A program made the translations under genes and the position numbers. Below are positions 40,429 to 49,230 of a stretch of DNA of 64,000 nucleotides, in pieces (within the stretch, counting starts at the first letter, position 1; each line of letters begins with the position of its first letter). The notes below the pieces were generated by a model. It was not told the origin of the DNA. It saw only the letters and a program-made list of their open reading frames with translations, and ran no database searches. This DNA comes from Bailinhaonella thermotolerans (GTDB taxonomy: Bacteria; Actinomycetota; Actinomycetes; Streptosporangiales; Streptosporangiaceae), in contig NZ_QZEY01000002.1 in the NCBI RefSeq assembly GCF_003594875.1, positions 558,001 to 622,000 on the forward strand. The letters are read 5' to 3'.

Positions 40429-43400
40429 ATGGACATCTCACGGCGCCGGACGCTGCGGCTCGGCGGCGCGCTCACCGCCGGCACCGGGCTCACCTGGCTG
40501 GCCCAGGGAGCCGGGACCGCCTCGGCCGCGCCCTCCGCGGCCGGGACCGCCCCGCGCACCCTGACCGTGCGGGAGAGCGCGAACCTCTCGGTCGCCGCCT
40601 CCCCCGACGGCCGCACGCTGGCCATCGACGTCGCCGGCGGCATCTGGACGCTGCCCGTCTCGGGCGGCCGGGCCCGGCTGATCACCCCGCTCGACCACGA
40701 CGCGTCCCGGCCGCGGTTCTCCCCCGACGGGGCGCGCGTCCTGTTCCAGAGCTTCCGCGACGGGGTGTACGACGTGTGGACGGTCGCGCCGGACGGCGGG
40801 CGGGCCGAGCGGCTCACCTCCGGCCCCTCCTACGACACCGAGCCGTGCTTCTCCCCGGACGGCAGGCGGATCGCGTTCGCCTCGGACCGGGGCAACCGCA
40901 GCCGGATCTGGCTGATGGACCTCGACGGCGGCGGGCCGGTCCCGGTCACCGAGGCCGACGGGGCGTACGCCGCCCCGGCCTGGTCGCCGGACGGGCGGCG
41001 GCTCGCCTACCTCGTGGACGACACCGCCATCGAGGTCCTGGACCTGGCGAGCGGGCGGCGCGAGCGCCCGGTCACCGGGAGCGCGACCCTGGCCGCGCCC
41101 GGGTTCGCCCCCGACGGCCGCCTCACCTACATCAGGCCGGACGGCCCGGCGGCCGACCTGGTGGTCGGCGGCCAGGCGGTGGTCACCGGGGAGGACCTGC
41201 CGCCGCTGCCGGTGGCCTGGCTCTCCGCCCAGGAGTTCCTGTACACCGCCGGCGGCCGCGTCCGCCGCCGCCGGCTCACCGGCCCGGCCCGCGAGATCGC
41301 GTTCACCGCCGCCCTGCCCCTGGCCGCCCGCCGCTACCGCCGCGCGCCCCGCGACCTGGGCGCCACCGCCGTACGGCAGGCCAAGGGCATCGCGAGCCCG
41401 GTGCTGTCCAGGGACGGCCGGCAGGTGGCCTTCCGGGCGCTCAACGCGCTGTGGGTGCTGCCGGTCGGCGGCGTCCCCCGCAAGGTCGTCGATGACGGCT
41501 ACTTCGCCTCCGATCCCGACTTCACCCCGGACGGCCGCTCCCTCGTCTACGTCAGCGACCGGGCCGGGACCGCCAACCTGTGGCGGCTGGACCTGGCCAC
41601 GGGCGAGTCCGAGCGGCTGACCGACGCGCCGGACGCGCAGCTCACGCCCCGGGTCTCGCCGGACGGCACGAAGATCGCCTACCAGGACGAGGCGGGGGCC
41701 GTGTGGGTCCTGGACACCGCCTCCCGCACCACCGCCCAGGTGCTGCCCGCGCTCTACCAGCCGGGCCGGCCGAGCTGGTCCCCCGACGGGCGCCGCCTCG
41801 CGCTGGCGGCCCTGCGGCCGTACTCCCGGCGGACCGGGGCCGGGCACAACCAGATCCTCACCGTGGACCTGGCCGGCGGGGAGCCGCGCTACCAGGCGGT
41901 GGCGCCCGAGCGCTCGCTGTCCACGCGCGGCGACGACGGCCCGCTGTGGACGCGGGAGGGGTTCGTGTTCGGCGCCGAGAGCCTGGCCTGGCGGGTCCCC
42001 GCGGGCCCGGACGGGGTGATCACCGGCCCGCCGGTGCGGCTCACCGGCGAGGTGACCGACTCGCTGTCCGTGGGCGGCGACCGGCTGTTGTACCTGTCCA
42101 ACGGGCGGCTGCGGCTCACCGGCCTCGGCGGCGGCCCTCCGCGCACGGTGGCCGCCGCCCTGCCGTACCGGCCCGCCCGCGCGACCGAGCACGTGGTGCT
42201 CCGCGCGGGCGCGGTGTGGGACGGCCGGGCGGGCGGGCTCCGGCACGAGGTCGACATCGTGCTCAAGGGGGACCGGATCGCGGCGGTCGTGCCCACGGCC
42301 TCCCGCGCGGCCGGCGGGGCCCGCGTCGTGGACCTGTCCGGCCTCACCGTGCTGCCGGGCCTGATCGACACCCACAACCACTGGCACATGCGGGGGCGGC
42401 AGTGGGGCGACCGGCAGGGCCGCTTATGGCTGGCCTACGGCGTCACGACCAGCCGCTCCCCCGGCGACCCCGCCTACCAGATGGTCGAGAACCGCGAGGC
42501 GCTGGAGGCCGGGACCCGGGTCGGCCCCCGCTACCTCGGCTCCGGCGAGGCGATCGACGGCACCCGGGCCTCCTACAACTGCATGCGCACCACGATGTCG
42601 GCCGCGCAACTGGAGCGCGAGCTCGACCGGGCCGTCGGCCTCGACTACGACCTGGTCAAGCTGTACATGCGGCTGCCGGTGCCGCTGGAGCGCCGGGCCG
42701 TGGAGCGCGCGCACGCCGCGGGGATCCCGGTCACCTCGCACTACCTGTACCCGGCGGCGCACAGCGGGCTGGACGGGATGGAGCACCCGGGCGGCGGGCA
42801 CCGGCTCGGCTACTCCCGCACGCTCAGCCACAACCGCTACCGGATGTCCGCCGACGCCGTCGAGCTGCTGGCCGCGACGGGGATGTGGGTGTCCTCGACG
42901 ACGATCTTCGCGACCGGGCTGCTGGCCGAGGACCGCTCGCTGGTGGAGGACGAGCGCACGAGGGTCCTGTTCCCGGACTGGGAGTACGAGCGGCTGGTGG
43001 CCAAGGCCGACGGCGCGGGCGGCCCGCACGCGGAGCTCTACCACCGGATCACCGCCGGGATGGTGGACGCGCTGCTGCGGGTGCACCGCGCGGGCGGGCT
43101 GGTGGTCGCGGGGACCGACGCCCCGCTCGACGACGTCGGGATCAGCATCCACCAGAACCTCCGCGCGCTGGTCAAGCACGGTTTCACCCCCAGGGAGGCG
43201 CTGCTCACGGCGACCGGCGACGCCGCGCGGGCGCTGGGGTACGGCGGCGTGCTGGGCGTGGTCGCCCCCGGCGCGTTCGCGGACCTGGTCGCCGTCGAGG
43301 GCGACCCGCTGTCCGACATCCGCAGCGCCGCGGCCGTGCGGACGGTGTTCGTCCGGGGGGTGCCGCACACGGTGGCGGACCTGCTCGCCCCGTTCCGGTC

Positions 43401-43518
43401 ACCGGCCAGGGCCGCCGCGGCGGCGGTGACGGCCGGGCCGCCGCGGGCGTCGGCGAGGGTCCGGGCGGAGCACTACTGGCACCGCCCGGGGTGGGCTCCG
43501 GAGAGCTGCTGCCACTGA
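40429..43518 (+). CDS. Secreted amidohydrolase with N-terminal TolB/PD40 beta-propeller
   Basis: A 1029-residue protein. The N-terminus M-D-I-S-R-R-R-T-L-R-L-G-G is a twin-arginine signal ending near A-S-A-A. Residues ~45-570 hold repeated S-P-D-G-R / T-P-D-G-R blades of a TolB/PD40 propeller. The C-terminal ~440 residues are an amidohydrolase with L-I-D-T-H-N-H-W-H, a candidate lysine in L-V-K-L-Y, S-H-Y-L-Y-P-A-A-H and G-T-D-A-P-L-D-D, all fitting a binuclear metal site. It closes the operon, seven bases after the methyltransferase. It could hydrolyse an exported precursor (late activation), or degrade a toxic product. Homologues occur outside such clusters too, so the link is contextual. 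Confidence 0.82.
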   Translation: MDISRRRTLRLGGALTAGTGLTWLAQGAGTASAAPSAAGTAPRTLTVRESANLSVAASPDGRTLAIDVAGGIWTLPVSGGRARLITPLDHDASRPRFSPDGARVLFQSFRDGVYDVWTVAPDGGRAERLTSGPSYDTEPCFSPDGRRIAFASDRGNRSRIWLMDLDGGGPVPVTEADGAYAAPAWSPDGRRLAYLVDDTAIEVLDLASGRRERPVTGSATLAAPGFAPDGRLTYIRPDGPAADLVVGGQAVVTGEDLPPLPVAWLSAQEFLYTAGGRVRRRRLTGPAREIAFTAALPLAARRYRRAPRDLGATAVRQAKGIASPVLSRDGRQVAFRALNALWVLPVGGVPRKVVDDGYFASDPDFTPDGRSLVYVSDRAGTANLWRLDLATGESERLTDAPDAQLTPRVSPDGTKIAYQDEAGAVWVLDTASRTTAQVLPALYQPGRPSWSPDGRRLALAALRPYSRRTGAGHNQILTVDLAGGEPRYQAVAPERSLSTRGDDGPLWTREGFVFGAESLAWRVPAGPDGVITGPPVRLTGEVTDSLSVGGDRLLYLSNGRLRLTGLGGGPPRTVAAALPYRPARATEHVVLRAGAVWDGRAGGLRHEVDIVLKGDRIAAVVPTASRAAGGARVVDLSGLTVLPGLIDTHNHWHMRGRQWGDRQGRLWLAYGVTTSRSPGDPAYQMVENREALEAGTRVGPRYLGSGEAIDGTRASYNCMRTTMSAAQLERELDRAVGLDYDLVKLYMRLPVPLERRAVERAHAAGIPVTSHYLYPAAHSGLDGMEHPGGGHRLGYSRTLSHNRYRMSADAVELLAATGMWVSSTTIFATGLLAEDRSLVEDERTRVLFPDWEYERLVAKADGAGGPHAELYHRITAGMVDALLRVHRAGGLVVAGTDAPLDDVGISIHQNLRALVKHGFTPREALLTATGDAARALGYGGVLGVVAPGAFADLVAVEGDPLSDIRSAAAVRTVFVRGVPHTVADLLAPFRSPARAAAAAVTAGPPRASARVRAEHYWHRPGWAPESCCH

Positions 43519-43534
43519 ACGGCGGGCGGAACGG

Positions 43535-43583
43535 GATTTCCGTGGAAATCACCGGAAACGCGACCGTTGTTCGCGTTTCCGGT
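43535..43583. terminator. Double hairpin terminator between convergent genes
   Basis: Two perfect hairpins follow the amidohydrolase gene. GATTTCC (43535-43541) pairs with GGAAATC (43544-43550). ACCGGAAACGCGA (43551-43563) pairs over 13 bp with 43571-43583 around a 7-base loop. They separate the convergent amidohydrolase and AraC genes and should stop transcription from both, marking the right end of the biosynthetic operon. Confidence 0.8.
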
Positions 43584-43594
43584 GTCGCAGGGCG

Positions 43595-44809
43595 TCACAC
43601 CGGGGACAGGCCACGTCCCCGGGAGCGCGCGTCGAGTTCGCGGCGCTGCGCCTCCGCCCGGTAGCCGGATGCGGACATTCCAAATCGTTTCTTGAAAGTC
43701 CGCTGGAAATGGCTGAGTTCCCGATATCCGACGGCGCGGGCGATGTCGGTGATGGAGGTGTCGGTCTCCCTGAGCAGGAACCGGGCCTCGTTCATCCGCA
43801 GCATGGTCACGAAGTCGATGAAGCGCTGCCCGGTCTGGTCGCGGAAGCTGCGGGACAGGTGGTAGCGGCTGACGTAGACCGCGTGCGCGACCTGGTTCAG
43901 GGTCAGGTCCGGGTCGGCGAAGCGGGCGCGCAGGTAGTCCACGGCGTAGCGGACGCTGGGCGAGAGGGCGGCGGTCTCCGGCCGCTCCGGCCCCCCGGCG
44001 TCCTCGCCTGCGGCCCGGGCCCCGGACGCCGCGCCCAGGTGCACCCGCTGCCCGGCGTGCCGGTAGCCCGGGAGCGCCCGGAGCATCCGGTGCGGCGGCC
44101 GGATCTCGATGTCGTCGGGGCGCACCACGACCTCGCAGTCGCGCAGGAACGGCTGCAGCCGCAGCCAGACGAACTGCGTCTCGTTCCCGCAGAGCAGGCC
44201 GGTCAGGAGCTCGGCGGCGCGGCCCGCCACGCGCGCCCACTCCGGGGGTTCGATCACCTTCACGCCGCGGCGTCCGGGGTCGGGCCGGCCGAGCAGCGCG
44301 CGCAGTTCCCCGTACGCCTGGGGCTGCAGGCGCCGGTCCACCCGCACCATGAACAGGCTCCCGACCAGCCCCTCGGGCATCCGCCCGGCGTCGAGGACCA
44401 CCAGGTCGGCGGGGTCGATGCGGGGGGTGGCGCCGAAGTAGGAGGAGAAGCCGAGCACGCCCAGGGCCTGCGCGTTGTGATAGGCCACCAGGTCGCGCAG
44501 GGGGTTCCGCGCGCCGTGGAGCCGCACCGCGCGGACCCCGGGCATCGCGTCGAATCGCGTCAGCGCCGGGTCGACCAGCTCGTCGCCGGTGACGTAGACG
44601 GTGTTGCGGCCCCGCGCCATCGCGTCCTCCGCGATCAGCGACGCCGCCACCGCCGGGTCCTGCCAGTCGGGCACCTCCAGCTCGACGTCCGTCTCGTCGA
44701 TCCGCGAGAGGTACAGCTCCAGCAGTCTCTCCTCGGGCAGGCCCCTCCCGGCCCTGCGCGGCGCACGGACCTCGGCGGCCGGCCTGGCCGCGCCTTGCAG
44801 TACGAACAC
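43595..44809 (-). CDS. AraC-family transcriptional regulator with a large N-terminal domain
   Basis: A 404-residue regulator. The C-terminal ~100 residues are a standard AraC double helix-turn-helix (D-L-T-L-N-Q-V-A-H-A-V-Y-V-S-R-Y-H-L-S-R-S-F and D-I-A-R-A-V-G-Y-R-E-L-S-H-F-Q-R-T-F-K-K-R-F-G). The ~270-residue N-terminus is not the usual cupin. It has alternating strands and helices (N-T-V-Y-V-T-G-D-E-L and L-V-V-L-D-A-G-R) weakly reminiscent of a P-loop or helicase-like fold without a Walker A motif. Function of that part is unknown. Start is GTG at 44809 (TTG at 44812 possible), after AGGGGG. It adjoins the biosynthetic cluster and could regulate it. Confidence 0.82.
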   Translation of the reverse strand: MFVLQGAARPAAEVRAPRRAGRGLPEERLLELYLSRIDETDVELEVPDWQDPAVAASLIAEDAMARGRNTVYVTGDELVDPALTRFDAMPGVRAVRLHGARNPLRDLVAYHNAQALGVLGFSSYFGATPRIDPADLVVLDAGRMPEGLVGSLFMVRVDRRLQPQAYGELRALLGRPDPGRRGVKVIEPPEWARVAGRAAELLTGLLCGNETQFVWLRLQPFLRDCEVVVRPDDIEIRPPHRMLRALPGYRHAGQRVHLGAASGARAAGEDAGGPERPETAALSPSVRYAVDYLRARFADPDLTLNQVAHAVYVSRYHLSRSFRDQTGQRFIDFVTMLRMNEARFLLRETDTSITDIARAVGYRELSHFQRTFKKRFGMSASGYRAEAQRRELDARSRGRGLSPV

Positions 44810-45363
44810 CAAACCCCCTGAAGCGGAGCGCCTCCCGGCCCATCACGGCCGTACCGAATCAAGCGCCCATTTCCGCCTCTGACGGATATCGCGGCATCGC
44901 GGAGGACAGATCCGCGGTCGCGAAGTCACAAACCCCGATAATCGGTATGAGTGAATCGAGGAGCCATCCGCAGGAAATGGTTTTCGGCCGGTAGGCGTTC
45001 CTCAGCGTCTCACTGTCACCTCATTTACGCACCATAGGGATACTAAGAGGCCCCCACCGAGGAGTCAAGATTACTGTCATGTAATCGCACATTTACGCTG
45101 GTGGTCCCGGGAAAATCCGCTCGAACCCGGCACGGATTAATCCGGTCGCGCCGTTTCCCGGGAAACGAGGCCGGCGAAAACGAAGGGCGCGGCCGGCGCC
45201 CGGGAAACCGGAGGGCCCGGGCCACGGCGATGCCGTGGCCCGGGCCCCCGTGGAACCGCGGCCCGCCCCGGCTCCCCGCCGGGCCGCGCCCGCCGCCGTA
45301 CGGGCGCGGCCGGAGGACCCTGCGGGACGCCCTCGGGACGCTCTCGGGACGCCCGCGAGACGG
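44810..45363. promoter_or_regulatory. Upstream region of the AraC gene with inverted and direct repeats
   Basis: About 554 noncoding bases, AT-richer than average between 44870 and 45150. It holds an inverted repeat GATTAC-N6-GTAATC at 45069-45086 and a 9-bp direct repeat CATTTACGC at 45022-45030 and 45090-45098, both good candidates for regulator sites. A perfect 16-bp palindrome CGTTTCCCGGGAAACG lies at 45152-45167. Nothing coding was recognised. Confidence 0.5.
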
Positions 45364-47295
45364 CTAGAAGAACGGCACCCGCGGCACCGGGAGCGGGATG
45401 AAGCCCGGCCCCCGCCACTCCGTCTTCGCCTTCAGGTCCGACTGGCCGAGCGGGCGGCTGAGCACCAGCGGCACCAGGACCTTGCTCCCGGCCAGGTCCA
45501 CGGTCACCTGCGCCCCGGTGGCCGCCTCCTGGCTGAAGTTCGCGTCGGTGCCCGCGAGCACCAGGCCGAGGCGGTGACCCTTCTTGAACACGTAGTCGTG
45601 GGGCAGGGTCTGCCACCGCACCCGGCCGTACTCCCCGGGCGGCAGCGGCTCGGACGTGGTCAGGGAGTTCCGGTTCTGCACGTCGATCCAGCCGCGGGCG
45701 ACGATCTCCAGGGGCTGCTCGGCGACGTTGGTGACGGTCTTCTTGTAGCAGGCGTCGTCGGCGGCGGTGGACTCGCCGTGGCAGTCCTCCTCGGCGATCG
45801 TGGTGATGCCCTGGCCGCGCCGCCAGTCCACGCGCGTGTCCGTGCCGAAGTCCACGAGCAGCGCGGTCAGGTTCGCCGTCGGCCGGTCGAGCTTGAGCCG
45901 CAGGTCCACGACGGGGGTGCCGGACAGGCGCAGGTCGATCGGCAGCTCGCCGGTGACGAACGCGGCCCGGCCCGGCTTGGGCGTGCCCACGTCGGCGACC
46001 ATGGCGTCCTCGGGCTGGCGGACGTCGGTGTACGTCGCGGACGCGCCGCCGCCCGCGGGCAGCAGGCCGAGGGAGCCGTCGGCGCGCGGGTGCAGCGGCA
46101 CCTTCACGGCGAGCGGCGCCGGCCAGTCGCGCTGGGTGATCCACCGGTCCGGGGCGACCTGCACGTCGGCGCGGGGCTCGCGCATGATCCCGTTCTGGAC
46201 GCCGTGCAGCCAGTGGTCGAACCAGCGGTGCAGCGTGTCCACCCACACGTCACGGCGGAAGTCGAACGGGTCCACGTGGTGGTACTGGCCCACCCACACC
46301 TTGCGCGGGACGCCCCTGGCCGCCAGGGCCTTCCACCACTCGGAGAAGTGGTCGGGCTTGACGTTGAGGTCGTTGGTGGTGTGGATCGCGAAGACGCTCG
46401 CCTTCACCTTGGACACGTCGGCCAGCGACCCGGCGATGTAGTCGCGCTCGCGCCAGAACTCGTTGTGGTTGCCGGTGTCGTCGGCGTCCTCGGCGTCCAT
46501 CCTCGCCCGTACGGCGGCGCACTTGGCCTCGGGGTCGGTGTCCACGTAGTTGGCCAGCCAGGACATGTAGTCGTAGTTGTAGATCACGCCGTTGGACCGC
46601 TGGTAGCGGTACCACGTGCTGATCGCGGAGATCGGCACGATCGTGCGCAGCCCCTCGACGCCGGTCGCGGCGACCGCGTTGGCCAGCGTGCCGTCGTACG
46701 ACTTGCCGATCATCGCGGCCTGGCCGGTGGTCCAGTCGGCGGCGACGGGCGTGCCGTCGGCACGGTAGGCCGGGGCGCGGCCGTTCAGCCAGTCGATCAC
46801 GGCCTTGCCGCCCAGCACGTCGGCCCGCCCGCCGGTGTCCGGGCACCCGTCGGACCGCGTCGTGCCGACCATGTCCACGTTCAGCACCGCGTAGCCGCGC
46901 GGCACGAAGTAGTTGTCGTAGAACAGCGGGAACCTCGCCAGGTTCCCGGCGGCGTCGTAGACCTTGCGCTCGGCCTCGTTGCCGCGCCCGGAGTTGTCGT
47001 AGTACGGACTCTCGTCGATGATCACCGGCACCTTGAGGCGCGGCCCGGACTCCTTCGGCCGGATGACGTCCACCCGGACCCGGTCCTTCTTCCCGTCGCC
47101 GTCGCTGTCCACGTCCGCCTCGACGTACACGTGCTCGCGCACGGCGTCGGCGTACGAGAACACCGGCTGCGTCCGGCCCTGCTCGATCTTGATGCTCGGT
47201 TCCGCGGCCGCGTGCGCGGGCGGGATCCCCGCCACCACGATCGCGAGCGCCGTCGGCACCACGGCCACCAGGCCGCGCCCTGCTGTCTTAGGCAC
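45364..47295 (-). CDS. Secreted X-Pro dipeptidyl-peptidase (S15)/CocE-type hydrolase
   Basis: A 643-residue exported alpha/beta hydrolase. A signal peptide spans residues 1-~30 (hydrophobic V-A-V-V-P-T-A-L-A-I-V-V, cleavage near A-H-A). The S15/CocE core shows the nucleophile region G-K-S-Y-D-G-T (Ser in the GxSYxG motif), a D in H-T-T-N-D-L-N and a His in Q-Y-H-H-V-D, followed by the C-terminal jelly-roll domain. It probably cleaves X-Pro dipeptides or esters outside the cell. GTG at 47295 is preferred because GGGAGGA lies six bases upstream and gives a clean signal peptide; in-frame ATG at 47343 is less likely. Confidence 0.88.
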   Translation of the reverse strand: MPKTAGRGLVAVVPTALAIVVAGIPPAHAAAEPSIKIEQGRTQPVFSYADAVREHVYVEADVDSDGDGKKDRVRVDVIRPKESGPRLKVPVIIDESPYYDNSGRGNEAERKVYDAAGNLARFPLFYDNYFVPRGYAVLNVDMVGTTRSDGCPDTGGRADVLGGKAVIDWLNGRAPAYRADGTPVAADWTTGQAAMIGKSYDGTLANAVAATGVEGLRTIVPISAISTWYRYQRSNGVIYNYDYMSWLANYVDTDPEAKCAAVRARMDAEDADDTGNHNEFWRERDYIAGSLADVSKVKASVFAIHTTNDLNVKPDHFSEWWKALAARGVPRKVWVGQYHHVDPFDFRRDVWVDTLHRWFDHWLHGVQNGIMREPRADVQVAPDRWITQRDWPAPLAVKVPLHPRADGSLGLLPAGGGASATYTDVRQPEDAMVADVGTPKPGRAAFVTGELPIDLRLSGTPVVDLRLKLDRPTANLTALLVDFGTDTRVDWRRGQGITTIAEEDCHGESTAADDACYKKTVTNVAEQPLEIVARGWIDVQNRNSLTTSEPLPPGEYGRVRWQTLPHDYVFKKGHRLGLVLAGTDANFSQEAATGAQVTVDLAGSKVLVPLVLSRPLGQSDLKAKTEWRGPGFIPLPVPRVPFF

Positions 47296-47419
47296 GCCGT
47301 TCCTCCCGGTCGAACCGGACGAAGTGAAGAGCGAGCGCAACATCTCGCCAAGATCGTGACCTGACAAGACGCCTTGACGCTTTCGAGACCCGCCCGCAAT
47401 CCGCCCGTGACCGCCGCCG

Positions 47420-47689
47420 TCAGGGCAGGATCGGCCGCCACTCCCTGATCAGGGTGATCTCATAGGCGTCCGCCCCGGTGTAGGGATCTCGCGCGAGGAT
47501 CTCCCGCAGCTCCTCCTCACCCGCCACCTCGTACACGTGCAGGGCCCCGCTGTCGTCGCCCCAGGGCCCCGCCGTTACCAGCTTCCCGGCGCCGAGCAGC
47601 CCCCGCAGGTGCTCGCGGTGGGCCGGCCGCGCCGCCAGCCGCCGGCCGGAGTCGCCCTTGAACGTCATCTGAAGCACGAATCTCGCCAT
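47420..47689 (-). CDS. YciI-family protein
   Basis: An 89-residue YciI-like protein with a ferredoxin-like fold pattern: M-A-R-F-V-L-Q at the N-terminus, P-A-H-R-E-H-L with a conserved His, A-G-P-W-G-D in the middle and a conserved Asp in A-R-D-P-Y. The family is thought to include small enzymes or dehydrochlorinase-like proteins; the actual reaction here is unknown. It is divergent from a Crp/Fnr-type regulator with 73 bp between, and may be its target. Confidence 0.82.
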   Translation of the reverse strand: MARFVLQMTFKGDSGRRLAARPAHREHLRGLLGAGKLVTAGPWGDDSGALHVYEVAGEEELREILARDPYTGADAYEITLIREWRPILP

Positions 47690-47747
47690 GCCCGGCAACC
47701 TACGGCCGCCCGCGGCGGGCCCGCAGTCACGTCGGCGACGCCGCTGC

Positions 47748-47763
47748 TGTATCACGGGATACA
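47748..47763. promoter_or_regulatory. Inverted repeat at the Crp/Fnr gene start
   Basis: TGTATC-ACGG-GATACA forms a perfect 6-bp inverted repeat that overlaps the first base of the Crp/Fnr start codon. Its position in the short divergent region suggests an operator for autoregulation and for control of the YciI gene. Crp-family sites often have TGT-N-ACA symmetry, which fits. Confidence 0.45.
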
Positions 47764-48419
47764 TGACCTCCTCGCTCGCCGGGCTGCCGATGCTGCGCGG
47801 CCTGCCCCCCGAGCGGCTGCGCGAGCTGGAGTCCGCCGCGCGCCGCCGCCGCTACCCGGCCGGGCAGATCCTGTGCACGGCCGGCGACCCCGTGGATCAC
47901 CTGCTGGTCCTGCTCGGCGGCCGGGTCAAGGCGTCCAGGACCGGCCCGGACGGGCGCGAGCTGGTCTCCGCCGTCTCCGCCGCGCCGCGTGCCTTCGACA
48001 AGGCCGCCCTGATCGCGGGCCGCCCGCACCTGGCCACGCTGACCGCGCTCACGCCGGTCGAGGTCGCCTACCTCCCGCGCGCCGCCGTACTGGCCCTCGT
48101 GGAGTCCGAGCCCGCCGTGGCCGCCCGCCTGCTGCGCACGCTCGCCGAGACCGTCTGCGACCTCGGCGACCGCCTCGCCGACATCGCCCTGCTCCCCGTC
48201 CCCGCCCGCGTCGCCTCCTGGCTGGTACGGCGGGCCGCCGGCGGGCAGGTCCCGCTGCACGGGGGCCAGTCCGGCCTGGCGGCGGAGGTCGGCGCGACCC
48301 GCGTCAGCGTCAACCGGGCGCTGAAGTCCCTGGAGCGGGACGGCCTGATCACGCTCCTCCCCGGCGCGGTCCGAGTCCTGGACCGGCAGGCGCTGGACCG
48401 GCTGGCGGAGCGACCGTGA
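47763..48419 (+). CDS. Crp/Fnr-family transcriptional regulator
   Basis: A 218-residue regulator. The N-terminal cyclic-nucleotide-binding-like domain (M-L-R-G-L-P-P-E-R-L through the beta-roll) lacks the canonical cAMP phosphate-binding R-S-A. The C-terminal winged helix has L-A-A-E-V-G-A-T-R-V-S-V-N-R-A-L-K-S-L, the Crp recognition helix pattern. There are no clustered N-terminal cysteines as in Fnr. The ligand is unknown. ATG at 47763 has no clear ribosome binding site, so it may be leaderless or nearly so. It is divergent from the YciI gene. Confidence 0.85.
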   Translation: MTSSLAGLPMLRGLPPERLRELESAARRRRYPAGQILCTAGDPVDHLLVLLGGRVKASRTGPDGRELVSAVSAAPRAFDKAALIAGRPHLATLTALTPVEVAYLPRAAVLALVESEPAVAARLLRTLAETVCDLGDRLADIALLPVPARVASWLVRRAAGGQVPLHGGQSGLAAEVGATRVSVNRALKSLERDGLITLLPGAVRVLDRQALDRLAERP

Positions 48420-48573
48420 GGCCACGGCCGGCCGTGGCAGCCTCGGATGGGCCCGTGCGGCCACGGCCGGTGAGCGCGCCGGGAGCGGGGCGGGGAACGG
48501 GGAGCAGGGAGCAGCGGGAAAATCCGTTGCCGTGCGGGGGCGGCGGCCGGGACCCTGGGACCGTGATCGTCAC

Positions 48574-48645
48574 GGCGGGTGAGAGTGCTGGGTGCTCGGC
48601 GGTTTCATAAGCCGCATCGGGCCGGTTCGATTCCGGCACCCGCCA
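48574..48645 (+). tRNA. tRNA with CAU anticodon (tRNA-Met type, atypical)
   Basis: A 72-base cloverleaf folds fully. Acceptor GGCGGGT pairs with ACCCGCC over 7 bp, the D stem is GAGT/GCTC with a GG-containing loop, the anticodon stem is GCGGT/GCCGC with loop TTCATAA (anticodon CAT), the variable loop has 5 bases, and the T arm is GCCGG-TTCGATT-CCGGC. CCA is not encoded. The first pair is G-C, so it is not an initiator. Position 8 is G instead of the near-universal T, and the D-loop is short, so it is unlike the common elongator tRNA-Met. It could also read AUA if lysidine-modified. Confidence 0.8.
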
Positions 48646-48759
48646 CCGTGCGCGCGCCGGGGCGCGCGAAGACGCGGGAGAGCGCGGGGCGCGCCCGGGG
48701 GCGCGGCTCGCCGCGCGGGGCGGGAGCGCCGGGGCCGTGGAGGGGGCGGGACTAGGATC

Positions 48760-49212
48760 ATGCGGGTGGAGGAGATGGAGGTCCGCGTCGCGGCGTTCTC
48801 CGAGCTCGGCGTCGACACCCTGTACGCGCTGCTGAAGCTGCGGATGGACGTGTTCGTCGTGGAGCAGGGCTGCGCCTACCCGGAGATCGACGGGCGGGAC
48901 GACGAGCCGGGGGCGCGGCACGTGTGGGTGTGCGAGGACGGCGGCGGGCCCGTGGCGTACCTGCGCATCCTGGAGGAGCCCGACGGGAGCGCGCGGATCG
49001 GGCGGGTCGCCACCGCCAAGCACGCGCGCGGGCGCGGACTGGCCGGGCGGCTCGTCCAGACGGCGCTCGACGTGATCGGCGAGCGGGTGTCCCGGCTGGA
49101 CGCGCAGGCGGGCCTGCGGGGCTTCTACGAGCGGTACGGCTTCGCGGTCACCGGCCCGGCGTTCGACGAGGACGGGATCGCGCACATCCCGATGACCCGC
49201 ACGCCCGCGTAG
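48760..49212 (+). CDS. ElaA-like GNAT acetyltransferase
   Basis: A 150-residue GNAT of the ElaA type. L-Y-A-L-L-K-L-R-M-D-V-F-V-V-E-Q at residues 21-36 is the family hallmark, followed by I-G-R-V-A-T-A-K-H-A-R-G-R-G-L with the acetyl-CoA loop and G-F-Y-E-R-Y-G-F. Substrate unknown. ATG at 48760 is used; an in-frame ATG at 48775 sits directly after GGAGGAG with no spacing, which makes it less likely. The gene follows the atypical tRNA by 114 bp and is convergent with the beta-helix gene. Confidence 0.88.
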   Translation: MRVEEMEVRVAAFSELGVDTLYALLKLRMDVFVVEQGCAYPEIDGRDDEPGARHVWVCEDGGGPVAYLRILEEPDGSARIGRVATAKHARGRGLAGRLVQTALDVIGERVSRLDAQAGLRGFYERYGFAVTGPAFDEDGIAHIPMTRTPA

Positions 49213-49230
49213 CCGCCGATCCCCGCGGTC

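Noticed and set aside
48574-48645. Integration site of a genomic island at the tRNA
   Set aside because: No integrase, no direct repeat of the tRNA 3' end and no foreign gene set were seen nearby.
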